From NCBI GenBank assembly GCA_041691795.1, contig JBEPTX010000004.1, positions 1 through 64,000 of the forward strand: a stretch of 64,000 nucleotides of DNA, written 5' to 3'. Positions 50,620 to 59,300 of the stretch are shown one piece after another (the first letter of the stretch is position 1; the number at the start of each line of letters is the position of its first letter). The stretch is from JBEPTX01 sp041691795 (GTDB taxonomy: Bacteria > Patescibacteriota > Saccharimonadia > Saccharimonadales > Saccharimonadaceae). The notes beneath the pieces are model-generated. The model had not been told where the DNA came from. It did not search any database and saw nothing but the letters and a program-made list of their open reading frames with translations. The translations under genes were made by a program, and so were the position numbers.

Positions 50620-51342
50620 ATGCGTATAAGGGGGAATATACAACGTGGGGGGATACTGCTGGCGAGTGTCATCGCTATTTTAGGCGTGAGTTTGCCGGTT
50701 GCGGCTGATAGTCTGAGCAGTACCAACTACAAGATTGATACTTCAGTGGCAGCACCTATCGGTGGTATGCCAGGTTCGACGAATTATAAAATGACTGCTA
50801 TTGGCGGCGGCGAGGCGAGTATCGGCAGCCAGTCCAGCACCAGTTACAAGGTGAGCCATGGCTATGTGGCGCAGCTGGTTCAGTCGATCCAACTGTCGAT
50901 TGTGGAAAATCCAGTGGCGCTGGGGACGGTGACTCCCGGTGCTTCAAATACTGCAACGCTGACTTCGCAGATATTTACTGACGCGCCTGGCTATAATTTG
51001 GATATATCTCAGAATAACGATCTGACGAATGGTGGCAATACGATTCCGGCGATTAGTTCGGGTACGATTGCGAGCCCAGCAACGTGGACCGAAGGCACGA
51101 CTAAGGGTCTGGGCGTTACACTCACGACATGCCCTGGATCTTGTCCGGGCAAATGGGGGACTGCGGGTTCATATAAATATGCGGCGATCCCTGGCACGGC
51201 TACAACTATTTTTACCCGTAGCGGATTTAGCGGTGGGGTTCAAGATTCACTTGTCATGCAACCACGCTTGGATGCCATCGTTTCACAGCCAGAAGGCCTC
51301 TACTCGAATACAGTAACCATCACAGTGACAACAATTCCATGA
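50620..51342 (+). CDS. secreted WxL-like surface protein (second)
   Basis: I use the ATG at 50620 rather than the upstream ORF because of the TATAAT box. The 240-aa protein has a signal peptide (to about residue 30, PVAADS). Two short repeats follow (SSTNYKIDTS, GSTNYKMTAIGGGEASIGSQ, then SSTSYKVSHGY), then a beta domain with YNLDISQNNDL and a C-pair CPGSC near 175. It ends SNTVTITVTTIP, like the protein at 48246. The stop overlaps the next start (ATGA). Confidence 0.6.
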   Translation: MRIRGNIQRGGILLASVIAILGVSLPVAADSLSSTNYKIDTSVAAPIGGMPGSTNYKMTAIGGGEASIGSQSSTSYKVSHGYVAQLVQSIQLSIVENPVALGTVTPGASNTATLTSQIFTDAPGYNLDISQNNDLTNGGNTIPAISSGTIASPATWTEGTTKGLGVTLTTCPGSCPGKWGTAGSYKYAAIPGTATTIFTRSGFSGGVQDSLVMQPRLDAIVSQPEGLYSNTVTITVTTIP

Positions 51343-52211
51343 AATATTATTTGCTAGGCATTACCATAATTATGGCTTTGGTCGGGCTGGGTATGCCGGT
51401 TCATGCGACCCAAGGTATTCAAGTGCGGCCACTGATGTACCGTGAAACTTTGCGGCCAGATCAAGCTAAGCGTGGGTTTGTCGATATCTCCAATGCGTCG
51501 ACTGACAAAGTGTCGCTGCATGTGAGTGTGCGACTTTTCCGCCAAACGGGCGATAACGGTGCGCTCGAATTTTATGACAAGCCTGATGCAACGGCTGGGA
51601 TTGTGCCTGAATATACTGATTTTGATCTGGAGAGTAGGGATGTATTGCGGCTTGGTTTTACGATTGATGGCACCAAATTGCCACAGGGCGATGTATTTGC
51701 TGCGCTATTTGTGACGACCAAACCGAGCCCGACAAAGAAGCAAGCAATTGTTCCAGCTGTTCAGGTTGGGACGCTTTTAATACTGCAAAATGGCACGCTA
51801 GCGACGCGTCACGCGGAAATATCTCGGCTGGATGTTGCGCAAATCCAGATGGGGGATAGTGCAATTCATGGGACGGTGAGTGTTACTAATCCCGCAAATC
51901 CGGTGACGCCAACTGGTTTTTTCCCGCAGATGAAAGTGACCGTCGCACCGTGGGGTGCTACGACGCAGTTTGAGGGGCCGTTGGTCTATGCTGGTCGTAC
52001 GCGATCATTCGATTTCAGTGTGCCGTCTGACCAGTTTGGTGTTTATAAGGTGACGGTGGTGGCGAACGATGCGAAGCTCGAGCGCTATGTGTTTGTCATG
52101 ACGGGCAAGTGGCGAGTAATTGTGCCGGTTGTTGTCGGGCTTTTGATTGTCATTGGTGCGGGTGGGTGGTGGTGGAAACACCATCATCGTCGTAGGTTTT
52201 CATTTCGGTAG
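51339..52211 (+). CDS. DUF916/WxLIP-like membrane-anchored surface protein (copy 2)
   Basis: The 290-aa protein has a signal peptide (about 1-23), an N-terminal Ig-like domain (IQVRPLMYRETLRPDQAKRG, TIDGTKLPQGDVFAALFVTT near 110-130) and a second beta domain. A C-terminal helix (about 254-276) ends in WWWKHHHRRRF. It has the same architecture as the protein at 48895, so the operon encodes two secreted/anchored pairs. It is translationally coupled to the preceding gene. Confidence 0.7.
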   Translation: MKYYLLGITIIMALVGLGMPVHATQGIQVRPLMYRETLRPDQAKRGFVDISNASTDKVSLHVSVRLFRQTGDNGALEFYDKPDATAGIVPEYTDFDLESRDVLRLGFTIDGTKLPQGDVFAALFVTTKPSPTKKQAIVPAVQVGTLLILQNGTLATRHAEISRLDVAQIQMGDSAIHGTVSVTNPANPVTPTGFFPQMKVTVAPWGATTQFEGPLVYAGRTRSFDFSVPSDQFGVYKVTVVANDAKLERYVFVMTGKWRVIVPVVVGLLIVIGAGGWWWKHHHRRRFSFR

Positions 52212-52349
52212 CCCAGTCATAGATACCTTTTATCGTGCGCTGGTGTGCAACGAAGCTACTAAATTTGATGAATATGAGCATATATTTTATTCTTATTTTG
52301 GTTTTAGTAGAGTATGTTGCGCTTTGAGATGGAATGGAGGAAATGTATA

Positions 52350-52378
52350 TTGACCGCAGCGTTGTTAGACAGTATTAT
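52350..52378 (+). promoter_or_regulatory. promoter of the fibre/glycosidase operon
   Basis: TTGACC (52350-52355), a 17-nt spacer and TATTAT (52373-52378). The rest of the 223-nt gap holds no gene I can support. Confidence 0.55.
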
Positions 52379-52434
52379 ATGAGCATAAGCAGTGCAGAGT
52401 TAGTTTAATAGGAGATTAAGAAAGGTTTTCGTTA

Positions 52435-53673
52435 ATGGCACGACTTCCGAATCCCGGTGCTGATCAGGGTACTTGGGGTACTATACTGAATGACTATTTA
52501 GCACAGTCACATGCCAGTGATGGTTCGTTAAAACCTAGCGCTGTTACCTCTACCTCTATTGCGGCGGCTACAATCACCGAGGCAAAACTTGATCCAGCCG
52601 TGGTGACAAAACTCAATAACCCTGCTGGAGTTGTCGATGCAACTACATCAAACAAAGGTATCATCCAGCTCGCTGGTGATTTGGCTGGAACAGCGACTAG
52701 CCCAACCGTTCCTGGGTTGAGTGGTAAGGAGTCAACGATTACAGCGGGTACGACTTCGCAGTACTACCGAGGTGACAAAAGCTGGCAAACCCTTGATAAA
52801 ACGGCTGTCGGTCTGACAAATGCCAACAATACGTCCGATGCCAACAAGCCAGTTTCAACCGCAACCCAGACAGCCCTGAATGCCAAGCTTGACGGTTCTT
52901 TGCTTGATGTTGACGGTACCTTGGCTGCCAATAGCGATCTTAAAATTGCAACGCAAAAGGCAACGAAAACTTATGTCGATGGAGTGGTTGGAGGGGGAAC
53001 GCCTGATGCGACGACTCTTGCAAAGGGCAAGCTGCAACTCGCCGGTGATCTCGCGGGTACCGCTGCCAGCCCAACTGTTCCTGGTCTCGCAGGCAAAGAA
53101 CCGACGATTACTGCCGGAACGACCGCGCAGTACTACCGCGGCGACAAGTCCTTTCAAACTTTGGATAAGACTGCAGTTGGCCTAGGTAACGTCAACAATA
53201 CATCTGATGTCAGCAAACCAGTTTCAACTGCGACGCAAACGGCTCTCGATGCGAAACTGGACGACGCGCAACTTGATGTCGATGGCACCTTGGCCGCCAA
53301 CAGTGATAGTAATATTGCTTCACAAAAAGCAACCAAAACATATGTGAACGCGCAAATCACGGCAAGTGCCACCCCTGATGCGACGTCAGGTGTTAAGGGT
53401 AAAGTGCAGCTCACGGGTGATCTCGGTGGTACCGCTGTAAGTCCAACCGTTCCTGGTCTGGCTGGCAAAGTCAGCAGCAGTATCGTTACCACGAAGGGTG
53501 ATCTGTTGGCTGCTACAGCCAGCAACACTCCGGTACGGCTGGCGGTGGGGACAGATGGTCAGGTGCTCACAGCCGACAGTGCGTCTGCACCAGGTGTCAA
53601 ATGGGCCGCAGCAGGCGGCGGCGGTCTTACAGCAAGTCAATCAGCAGCCTTTGCTATGGTGTTAGGAGGATAA
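52435..53673 (+). CDS. tail-fibre-like repeat protein with RLPxPG module
   Basis: The 412-aa protein begins ARLPNPGADQGTWGTILNDY, the module shared with 14347 and 62070. It then contains two copies of a roughly 115-aa unit (GIIQLAGDLAGTATSPTVPG, ITAGTTSQYYRGDKSWQTLD, DGTLAANSD...ATKTYV) and a third partial unit. The end, VGTDGQVLTADSASAPGVKW, is typical of phage tail fibres. No signal peptide or membrane helix is visible. The weak site AAAGG lies upstream. Three further genes follow closely. Confidence 0.8.
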   Translation: MARLPNPGADQGTWGTILNDYLAQSHASDGSLKPSAVTSTSIAAATITEAKLDPAVVTKLNNPAGVVDATTSNKGIIQLAGDLAGTATSPTVPGLSGKESTITAGTTSQYYRGDKSWQTLDKTAVGLTNANNTSDANKPVSTATQTALNAKLDGSLLDVDGTLAANSDLKIATQKATKTYVDGVVGGGTPDATTLAKGKLQLAGDLAGTAASPTVPGLAGKEPTITAGTTAQYYRGDKSFQTLDKTAVGLGNVNNTSDVSKPVSTATQTALDAKLDDAQLDVDGTLAANSDSNIASQKATKTYVNAQITASATPDATSGVKGKVQLTGDLGGTAVSPTVPGLAGKVSSSIVTTKGDLLAATASNTPVRLAVGTDGQVLTADSASAPGVKWAAAGGGGLTASQSAAFAMVLGG

Positions 53674-53676
53674 TAC

Positions 53677-54051
53677 ATGTCAGGCGTAAATTTATTAAGT
53701 GCAAGTGCGGTCACCCCCCAGGTTGTTGCCTCGGGGTACATCGGAACATCAGAAGGCGCGGTCAGTAGTGTGTTTCCTGTTGCGGCTGCAACGTCGCTCA
53801 AAATCACACAAGCTTCAATCTGTAACGTAACTGGTAGTGCCGTAACGGTATCGCTATCACTCGTGAAAAGTGGCGACACAGCCGGTACAGCAAACAGGTT
53901 CATCCATAGCTACTCGATAGCCGGGAATGATACCTTGCCACTCGATAGCTACCTTGTGGGTGCGATGTTAGGCGTTGGCGACTCTATTTCCGGGATTGCT
54001 GGGACAGGCAGTGCCGTTGTCTTCACCGCATCGGGGACGGTACACACATGA
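53677..54051 (+). CDS. 124-aa beta-sandwich module protein
   Basis: I do not recognise a named family, but the whole protein is homologous to the C-terminal domain of the glycosidase at 54694. Both have AVTPQVxxSGY, an SxCNxTxxxVxVxLSxV strand, NDTLPLxSY and a final VVFTxSGxxxx. It is probably a small beta-sandwich, perhaps a fibre cap or carbohydrate-binding unit. It has a GGAGG site 3 nt after the fibre gene and overlaps the next gene by 4 nt. No signal peptide. Confidence 0.65.
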   Translation: MSGVNLLSASAVTPQVVASGYIGTSEGAVSSVFPVAAATSLKITQASICNVTGSAVTVSLSLVKSGDTAGTANRFIHSYSIAGNDTLPLDSYLVGAMLGVGDSISGIAGTGSAVVFTASGTVHT

Positions 54052-54668
54052 GCATTCGGCCTCTTTCACAAGATGGCTCGTTGGTTACGGCGTATGGCGC
54101 CGGAGGTGGATCTGGCACAGCCGCACTGACAACTTCTGCAATGACAGTTGGCAACTGGGCGAGAGGCAATGTCCAGGCGCTTTTGACGGGAGCGATGTTG
54201 CAAGATGTCGTGATGGGTCGACGTGTTGTCGCGGCTCGGTCGTGTACTATTGACCAAATCTCGGTCAATGTGACCGCTACTGGTGGTGCTGGCTCAGTGA
54301 TTCGGCTCGGTGTTTACTCCATGTCTACCTCAGCGTCAGGCGTCCACAGTGCATCACTGCTTGTCGATGCTGGAACGGTCAGTGGCACAAGTGTTGCTGC
54401 CCCGACAATTACACTCGGTTCAGCTCTCAACGTCTCATCTGGTGCAGTATTATGGTTTGTGGCCGTCGCCCAAGTGAGCGCTTCGACACCAACAATCACC
54501 TGCACAACTGATGGCGAGCCTGGCCTCAGCAATTCAACACTTTCAACGGTCTACGCAAATATTAACTCACTCTTTGTTAACTCCGTGTCGGGCGCACTAC
54601 CGTCAACACCAACGCTGGATACGACCGCGCAAGCAGTGCCGCTCATTGCATTCCATGTCTCAGCTTAA
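54048..54668 (+). CDS. 206-aa beta-rich orphan of the fibre operon
   Basis: I do not recognise the family. The start overlaps the preceding stop (ATGA). After a Gly/Ala/Thr-rich N-terminus, residues about 70-206 look like a jelly-roll (ISVNVTATGGAGSVIRLGVY, GAVLWFVAVAQVSASTPTIT). This pattern is common in phage structural and carbohydrate-binding proteins. There is no export signal. Confidence 0.6.
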   Translation: MSIRPLSQDGSLVTAYGAGGGSGTAALTTSAMTVGNWARGNVQALLTGAMLQDVVMGRRVVAARSCTIDQISVNVTATGGAGSVIRLGVYSMSTSASGVHSASLLVDAGTVSGTSVAAPTITLGSALNVSSGAVLWFVAVAQVSASTPTITCTTDGEPGLSNSTLSTVYANINSLFVNSVSGALPSTPTLDTTAQAVPLIAFHVSA

Positions 54669-54693
54669 GATTCACACAGAAAGGTAATGTAGT

Positions 54694-56214
54694 ATGGGAG
54701 CAATTCCACTCGGCGTCGGTATGTTTCTGGGGCTACGCAGCAATGACACCCAGCGTAACGACGCACTCAATAAATCCATTGCCATGCTTGGTAAGACGGG
54801 CACGACGGTTATGGCACGTGAAGATGCCATCTGGTCAACCACCCAGCCTACCGAGGGTGGTGCATATGACTGGACTGAGATTGACCACACGGTGAAATTG
54901 TGTTCCGACGCTGGGGTTGAGGCGTGGTTGATTTTGGCGCATCCGCCAGCCTGGGCAACCGCGCCAGGTGGTGGAGCAACTTCAGGATGGCCGTGTCCAC
55001 CATACTCAAATCTGCTGACCGCAGGTAGCAACAATGCGCTGACAGCATACGCGGCGTTTTGTGGCGCGGCTGCGGCCAGGTATGCGGCTGGTGGAACATT
55101 TTGGTCGACCTATGTGGGCACACCCATTCCAGTACGGTATTTCGAGGTCTGGAACGAGGAATACACGACATTAACCGCAAAAATATGGAACGGTTCGTCA
55201 GCGGTGCAGCAATACTCGGATCCTGTGAAGTACGCAGCTATTTATAATGCGGCTGCTACCCAGATTCATCTCACGGCCGGTGCCAAAGCAGCTGCTTCGC
55301 TATGTTACAACACATGGAACTCGAGCCCAGTCGGCGCAGCATATTTGCAACCATTTTTGACCAATGTCACCCAGCCAGTCGAGGTTGCCAGTGTTCATCC
55401 TTATCCAGAAGGCCAGGTGTATGCATCATACAATCCATCTTATACGCCGGATAGATGGAAGAAATTCTCTCAAGTGGCAGATACCCGGTTCCTGCTAAAT
55501 ACCAATGGGTATACAACTACCCAAGTGTGGATCACTGAACTTGGCTGGTGGACGGGCGCTGTCATACCAATCACTGAGGCAGAACAGGCTAATCGCTATT
55601 CGGATCTGTGGGCCAAATTACAAGCCGATCAGATCGTTGATGGCTTGATCATTTTCTGTGCTACCAACCCCTCTTTCCCTGACAATTCTGCATTGCCTGG
55701 CTATGATGCCAATAATGCAGAATGTTTTTTTGCGCTCTGGCACACCGGTGCAACTGCTGGCGACATCGGATCGGCCAAACCAGCAGTTGCGACTATCACT
55801 GCTCTGCCCGCAATCATCAAAGCTGATCCTGTTTCTGCAACACCAACTGCCGTTACGCCGCAGGTACTTATGTCTGGCTATGTCCCCAATACGACGACCG
55901 CGGCGGGCGGGATGCTTACCGAAAATGCCCTCTATCAGGCTCCCTCCGCAACGGGGGTACGGGTCTACCAGGGTAGTTTATGCAATATAACCGCTGGTCC
56001 TGTGAGCGTATACTTATCAATCGTACGTAAAGGTAATGACAGTGGTGACGGAACCCATCGGGCTGTCCATAACTTCCTCATGGAGCCGAATGACACGCTT
56101 CCACTTGGTTCCTACTTTGAAAACACCGATCTTTCGTCAGGCGACGTCATCATGGGGTATGCATCAGCTGCAAGCTCAGTTGTTTTTACGATCTCTGGCG
56201 TGTTGATTGGTTAA
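54694..56214 (+). CDS. clan-A-type glycoside hydrolase with C-terminal beta-sandwich
   Basis: The 506-aa protein has a TIM-barrel-like catalytic region (about 1-385). The acid/base Glu is E155 in FEVWNEEY and the nucleophile is E282 in WITELGWW, the spacing and context of clan GH-A (for example GH39 or GH5 relatives). The last 120 residues form the module also found as the 124-aa protein at 53677. It lacks a signal peptide although a substrate outside the cell is expected. It probably cuts a polysaccharide bound by the fibre proteins; the bond is unknown. Confidence 0.75.
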   Translation: MGAIPLGVGMFLGLRSNDTQRNDALNKSIAMLGKTGTTVMAREDAIWSTTQPTEGGAYDWTEIDHTVKLCSDAGVEAWLILAHPPAWATAPGGGATSGWPCPPYSNLLTAGSNNALTAYAAFCGAAAARYAAGGTFWSTYVGTPIPVRYFEVWNEEYTTLTAKIWNGSSAVQQYSDPVKYAAIYNAAATQIHLTAGAKAAASLCYNTWNSSPVGAAYLQPFLTNVTQPVEVASVHPYPEGQVYASYNPSYTPDRWKKFSQVADTRFLLNTNGYTTTQVWITELGWWTGAVIPITEAEQANRYSDLWAKLQADQIVDGLIIFCATNPSFPDNSALPGYDANNAECFFALWHTGATAGDIGSAKPAVATITALPAIIKADPVSATPTAVTPQVLMSGYVPNTTTAAGGMLTENALYQAPSATGVRVYQGSLCNITAGPVSVYLSIVRKGNDSGDGTHRAVHNFLMEPNDTLPLGSYFENTDLSSGDVIMGYASAASSVVFTISGVLIG

Positions 56215-56248
56215 ACTTGAAAGACAATATCAACAGGTAGTGAGCTCC

Positions 56249-56277
56249 TTGTAATACGGGAGTGACGGGTGTATAGT
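56249..56277 (+). promoter_or_regulatory. promoter of the 1369-aa surface protein
   Basis: TTGTAA (56249-56254), a 17-nt spacer and TATAGT (56272-56277). A ctcc/ggag hairpin around the -35 may end the preceding operon. Confidence 0.45.
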
Positions 56278-56351
56278 CATCGCAAGCATAAGTGGCACCA
56301 CACACTCTGGCCCAAACAAACAATTTACAGGAAATAACAGAGAAAACAAAC

Positions 56352-59300
56352 ATGTGGTGCTCGCGTCTCGAATTCTTTTTCGGCTACCGATTTTATCGGG
56401 TAGCGGCGCTTATTGCTACATCGTTGTCAATTCTACTACTTGTATTAGTATTGTCGCCTGCTGCTCATGCCACCCAAACTATTCCGTACAAAGTTAACTT
56501 CCAGGGGCGCCTGACCGATAGTACTGGCAATATCAAACCCAACGGTCAGTACAACGTCAAATTCCGTCTGATGAGTGCCTCGAGCGGGGGTACGAACCTG
56601 TGGCAGGCCGATCGCGTCTATGGTGCATCGGACCATACCGTCACCGTTACCAACGGGCTCTTTAGCATCCAATTAGGTGATACCTCTCAGGGTGATCCAG
56701 CGCTGAGCCCCACTCTGTTCAATACCGCTACTAACGCCACAGTGTATCTGGAGGTTGAGTTGCCGACTCCCGCCACCGCCACCTGTGCCACCAACGGCTG
56801 TGCTACCTTTACCGAGGGTGCGATGACGCCGCGTTCGCTGCTAGGCAGTGCCGCCTACGCGTTCAATGCCGATACTATAGATGGGATTGACAGTACCAGT
56901 CTGGCGCAACTTTCGGCCAATCAAACGCTCAGTGGGAACAATACGTTTACCGGGACAGTTTTGAATAAATTGGATTCAACCACCGCATTCCAGATCCAAA
57001 AGGCAGATGGCACAGCGCTGCTTGTTGCGGATACGACCAATCTGACACTCAAAGTCGGTGGCGGTGATGTGTCGCCGGATGCTTCGCCAGCACTCATCGT
57101 GCTGGACTACAAAAACACTAGTGGTGACCCGACTGGCACCAATGGAGCAATGTACTACAACAGCAACACTAATGTCTTTCGTTGTTATCAGAATAGTGCT
57201 TGGAAGGATTGTGGTGCAACATTTGACGGACTCGGCAGCTCACTCTTTGCCCGAATTGATACAGACAACACGTTTGCGGGCAAAAACACATTCAACAACA
57301 CGACGACAGTTAGTGGTAGCAGTCTCGTCGGGTTCAATATACAGGGAGCGAGCGGGTCGTATACGCTGCAAAATAGCGGTACGGGCACGTACTTGTACTC
57401 TGATGGCACACGCACGCATCTCGGTATTACTCCATCTGGATCGGCAGGTGCTGGTGTGACACCGACGGACACATCAAGTGATGTTTTAGTGGTGGCCAAT
57501 GCTGGATTTTCATCATCACTTGGCTTTGGTATTGGGGCTGCGGTGAACGCAGGAGTTGGGTCGGCAGGCAACCTGCTTGATAACGGCGGGTTTGAATTTG
57601 ATTGTGCTGGCTGGCATGGCAACTGTTCAATTGATGCATCAGCACGTACGGGCAACAAAGCGGCCAAATATGTGATGTCAACATCATCAAGCGTTGGTGT
57701 GATTGATTCACGATTTATTGCCGCTCATCCAGGCGAGCAATTCTACGCACAGAGTTATATCAAAACCTCTGCTGTGACGACAGGTACAGCTGTTGCAGCA
57801 ATCTGCTATTTTGACAAAGATGGAACGTGGTTGAGCGTGTGTGATTCGAGTGGTGGTGGTAACCCTGGCACGACGTATACTTTAACGACAGTCACTGGTG
57901 CTCCTGCGCCAGCCAACACGGCATATGTCAATTTCAGATTTGTCAATTTCGGTGGTGGCTCAACGGCCGGGTCGTGGTATTACGATGATGCCTATGTGAC
58001 GCGAACCGACCATGCCGAAAATGTGGGGATCAATGGTAATCTGACGCTCAATAGCACTCAAACGGTCACAAATAATAGTCTCATCGGATTTAATCTCCAG
58101 GGATCTACAGGGGCGTATACACTGCAAAGTACTGGAAATGGAAGCTATCTGTACACTGACGGAACGACGCTGCACATGGGCGTAACGGCATCTGGTAGTG
58201 CTGGGGCTGGGGTGGGTGTATCTGCGGCATATAGCAACGATGCGATTGTGCTGGCAAGTGCAGGTACTGGGCAGGCTGCTAGTATCAATGCCGGTACGGA
58301 GTTTGGGAGTAATCTGGTTGATAACGGTGGCTTTGAGTTTGGTTGTGCTGGCTGGACAAATGATGCTGGTGGAACTGCGACGGTGAGTTGTGACACTGCC
58401 AGTCCGCACGGTGGTAACAAGCAGCTCAAGATGGTACAGGGAACGTTAACCGGCTGGAATGCATCATATAGTCATCATATTGCCGCAGTGCCGGGCGAAA
58501 CCTATTATGCCCAGGGTTGGGTCAAGACATCGGCCGCGACAACAGGAACGGGTGCCTATGTCATAGCGTTTTATGACAAGAACGGCACCTATGTCAATGG
58601 CCAAACAAGCGTCACGACCAACCCAGGTACGTCATATACCTTTCGTTCCGTCAGTGTTACGGCACCGGCGAATACCGTGTATGCGTTAGTCTATCCAATT
58701 GTAGTTGGTGATGGGAGCACCGGTGGCACCTGGTATTTCGACGATATCTACGCCGGGCGTTCGGATCATCCTGAGTTTGCAACATTTACGGGAGGACTAA
58801 CGGTCAATAGTACGCAGACACTTACTAACAACAATCTGATCGGACTTAATATCCAGGGCACAACGGGGGCATATACGCTGCAAAGTGCCGGAACGGGAAC
58901 GTATCTCTATAGCGACGGTACCGATACGCATTTGGGTATTGCCGCCAGTGGATCCGCGGGCAGTGGCGTCGGGCCGACTAGTCAAGGTGATGACGTCATA
59001 GTGCTGGCTAATGCATCGCCGGGGATTGCGGCCAGTATCAATACAGGGGTTAGTTTTGGCGGTAATTTGGTGAGTAACGGTGGCTTTGAATTTGGCTGTA
59101 GCGGATGGCGTGGCTATGGTACGAACACCGGCACGGTTTCGTGTCCTGCAACCACCCCGCATAGTGGCTACAAACGGCTTGATCTTGTTCAGTCTGCACC
59201 GAGTGGTGCCAATTATGTCTACCATCATCTTATCGCCGCCCAGCCAGGTGAGACCTACTATGCCCAGGGTTGGATCAAAACATCAGCCGTGACGACAGGA

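Noticed and set aside
52435..53673. Regular DNA repeats that might suggest a CRISPR array
   Set aside because: The repeats are long (about 350 bp), diverged, and stay in one open frame coding for fibre units. There is no spacer pattern and no cas gene.
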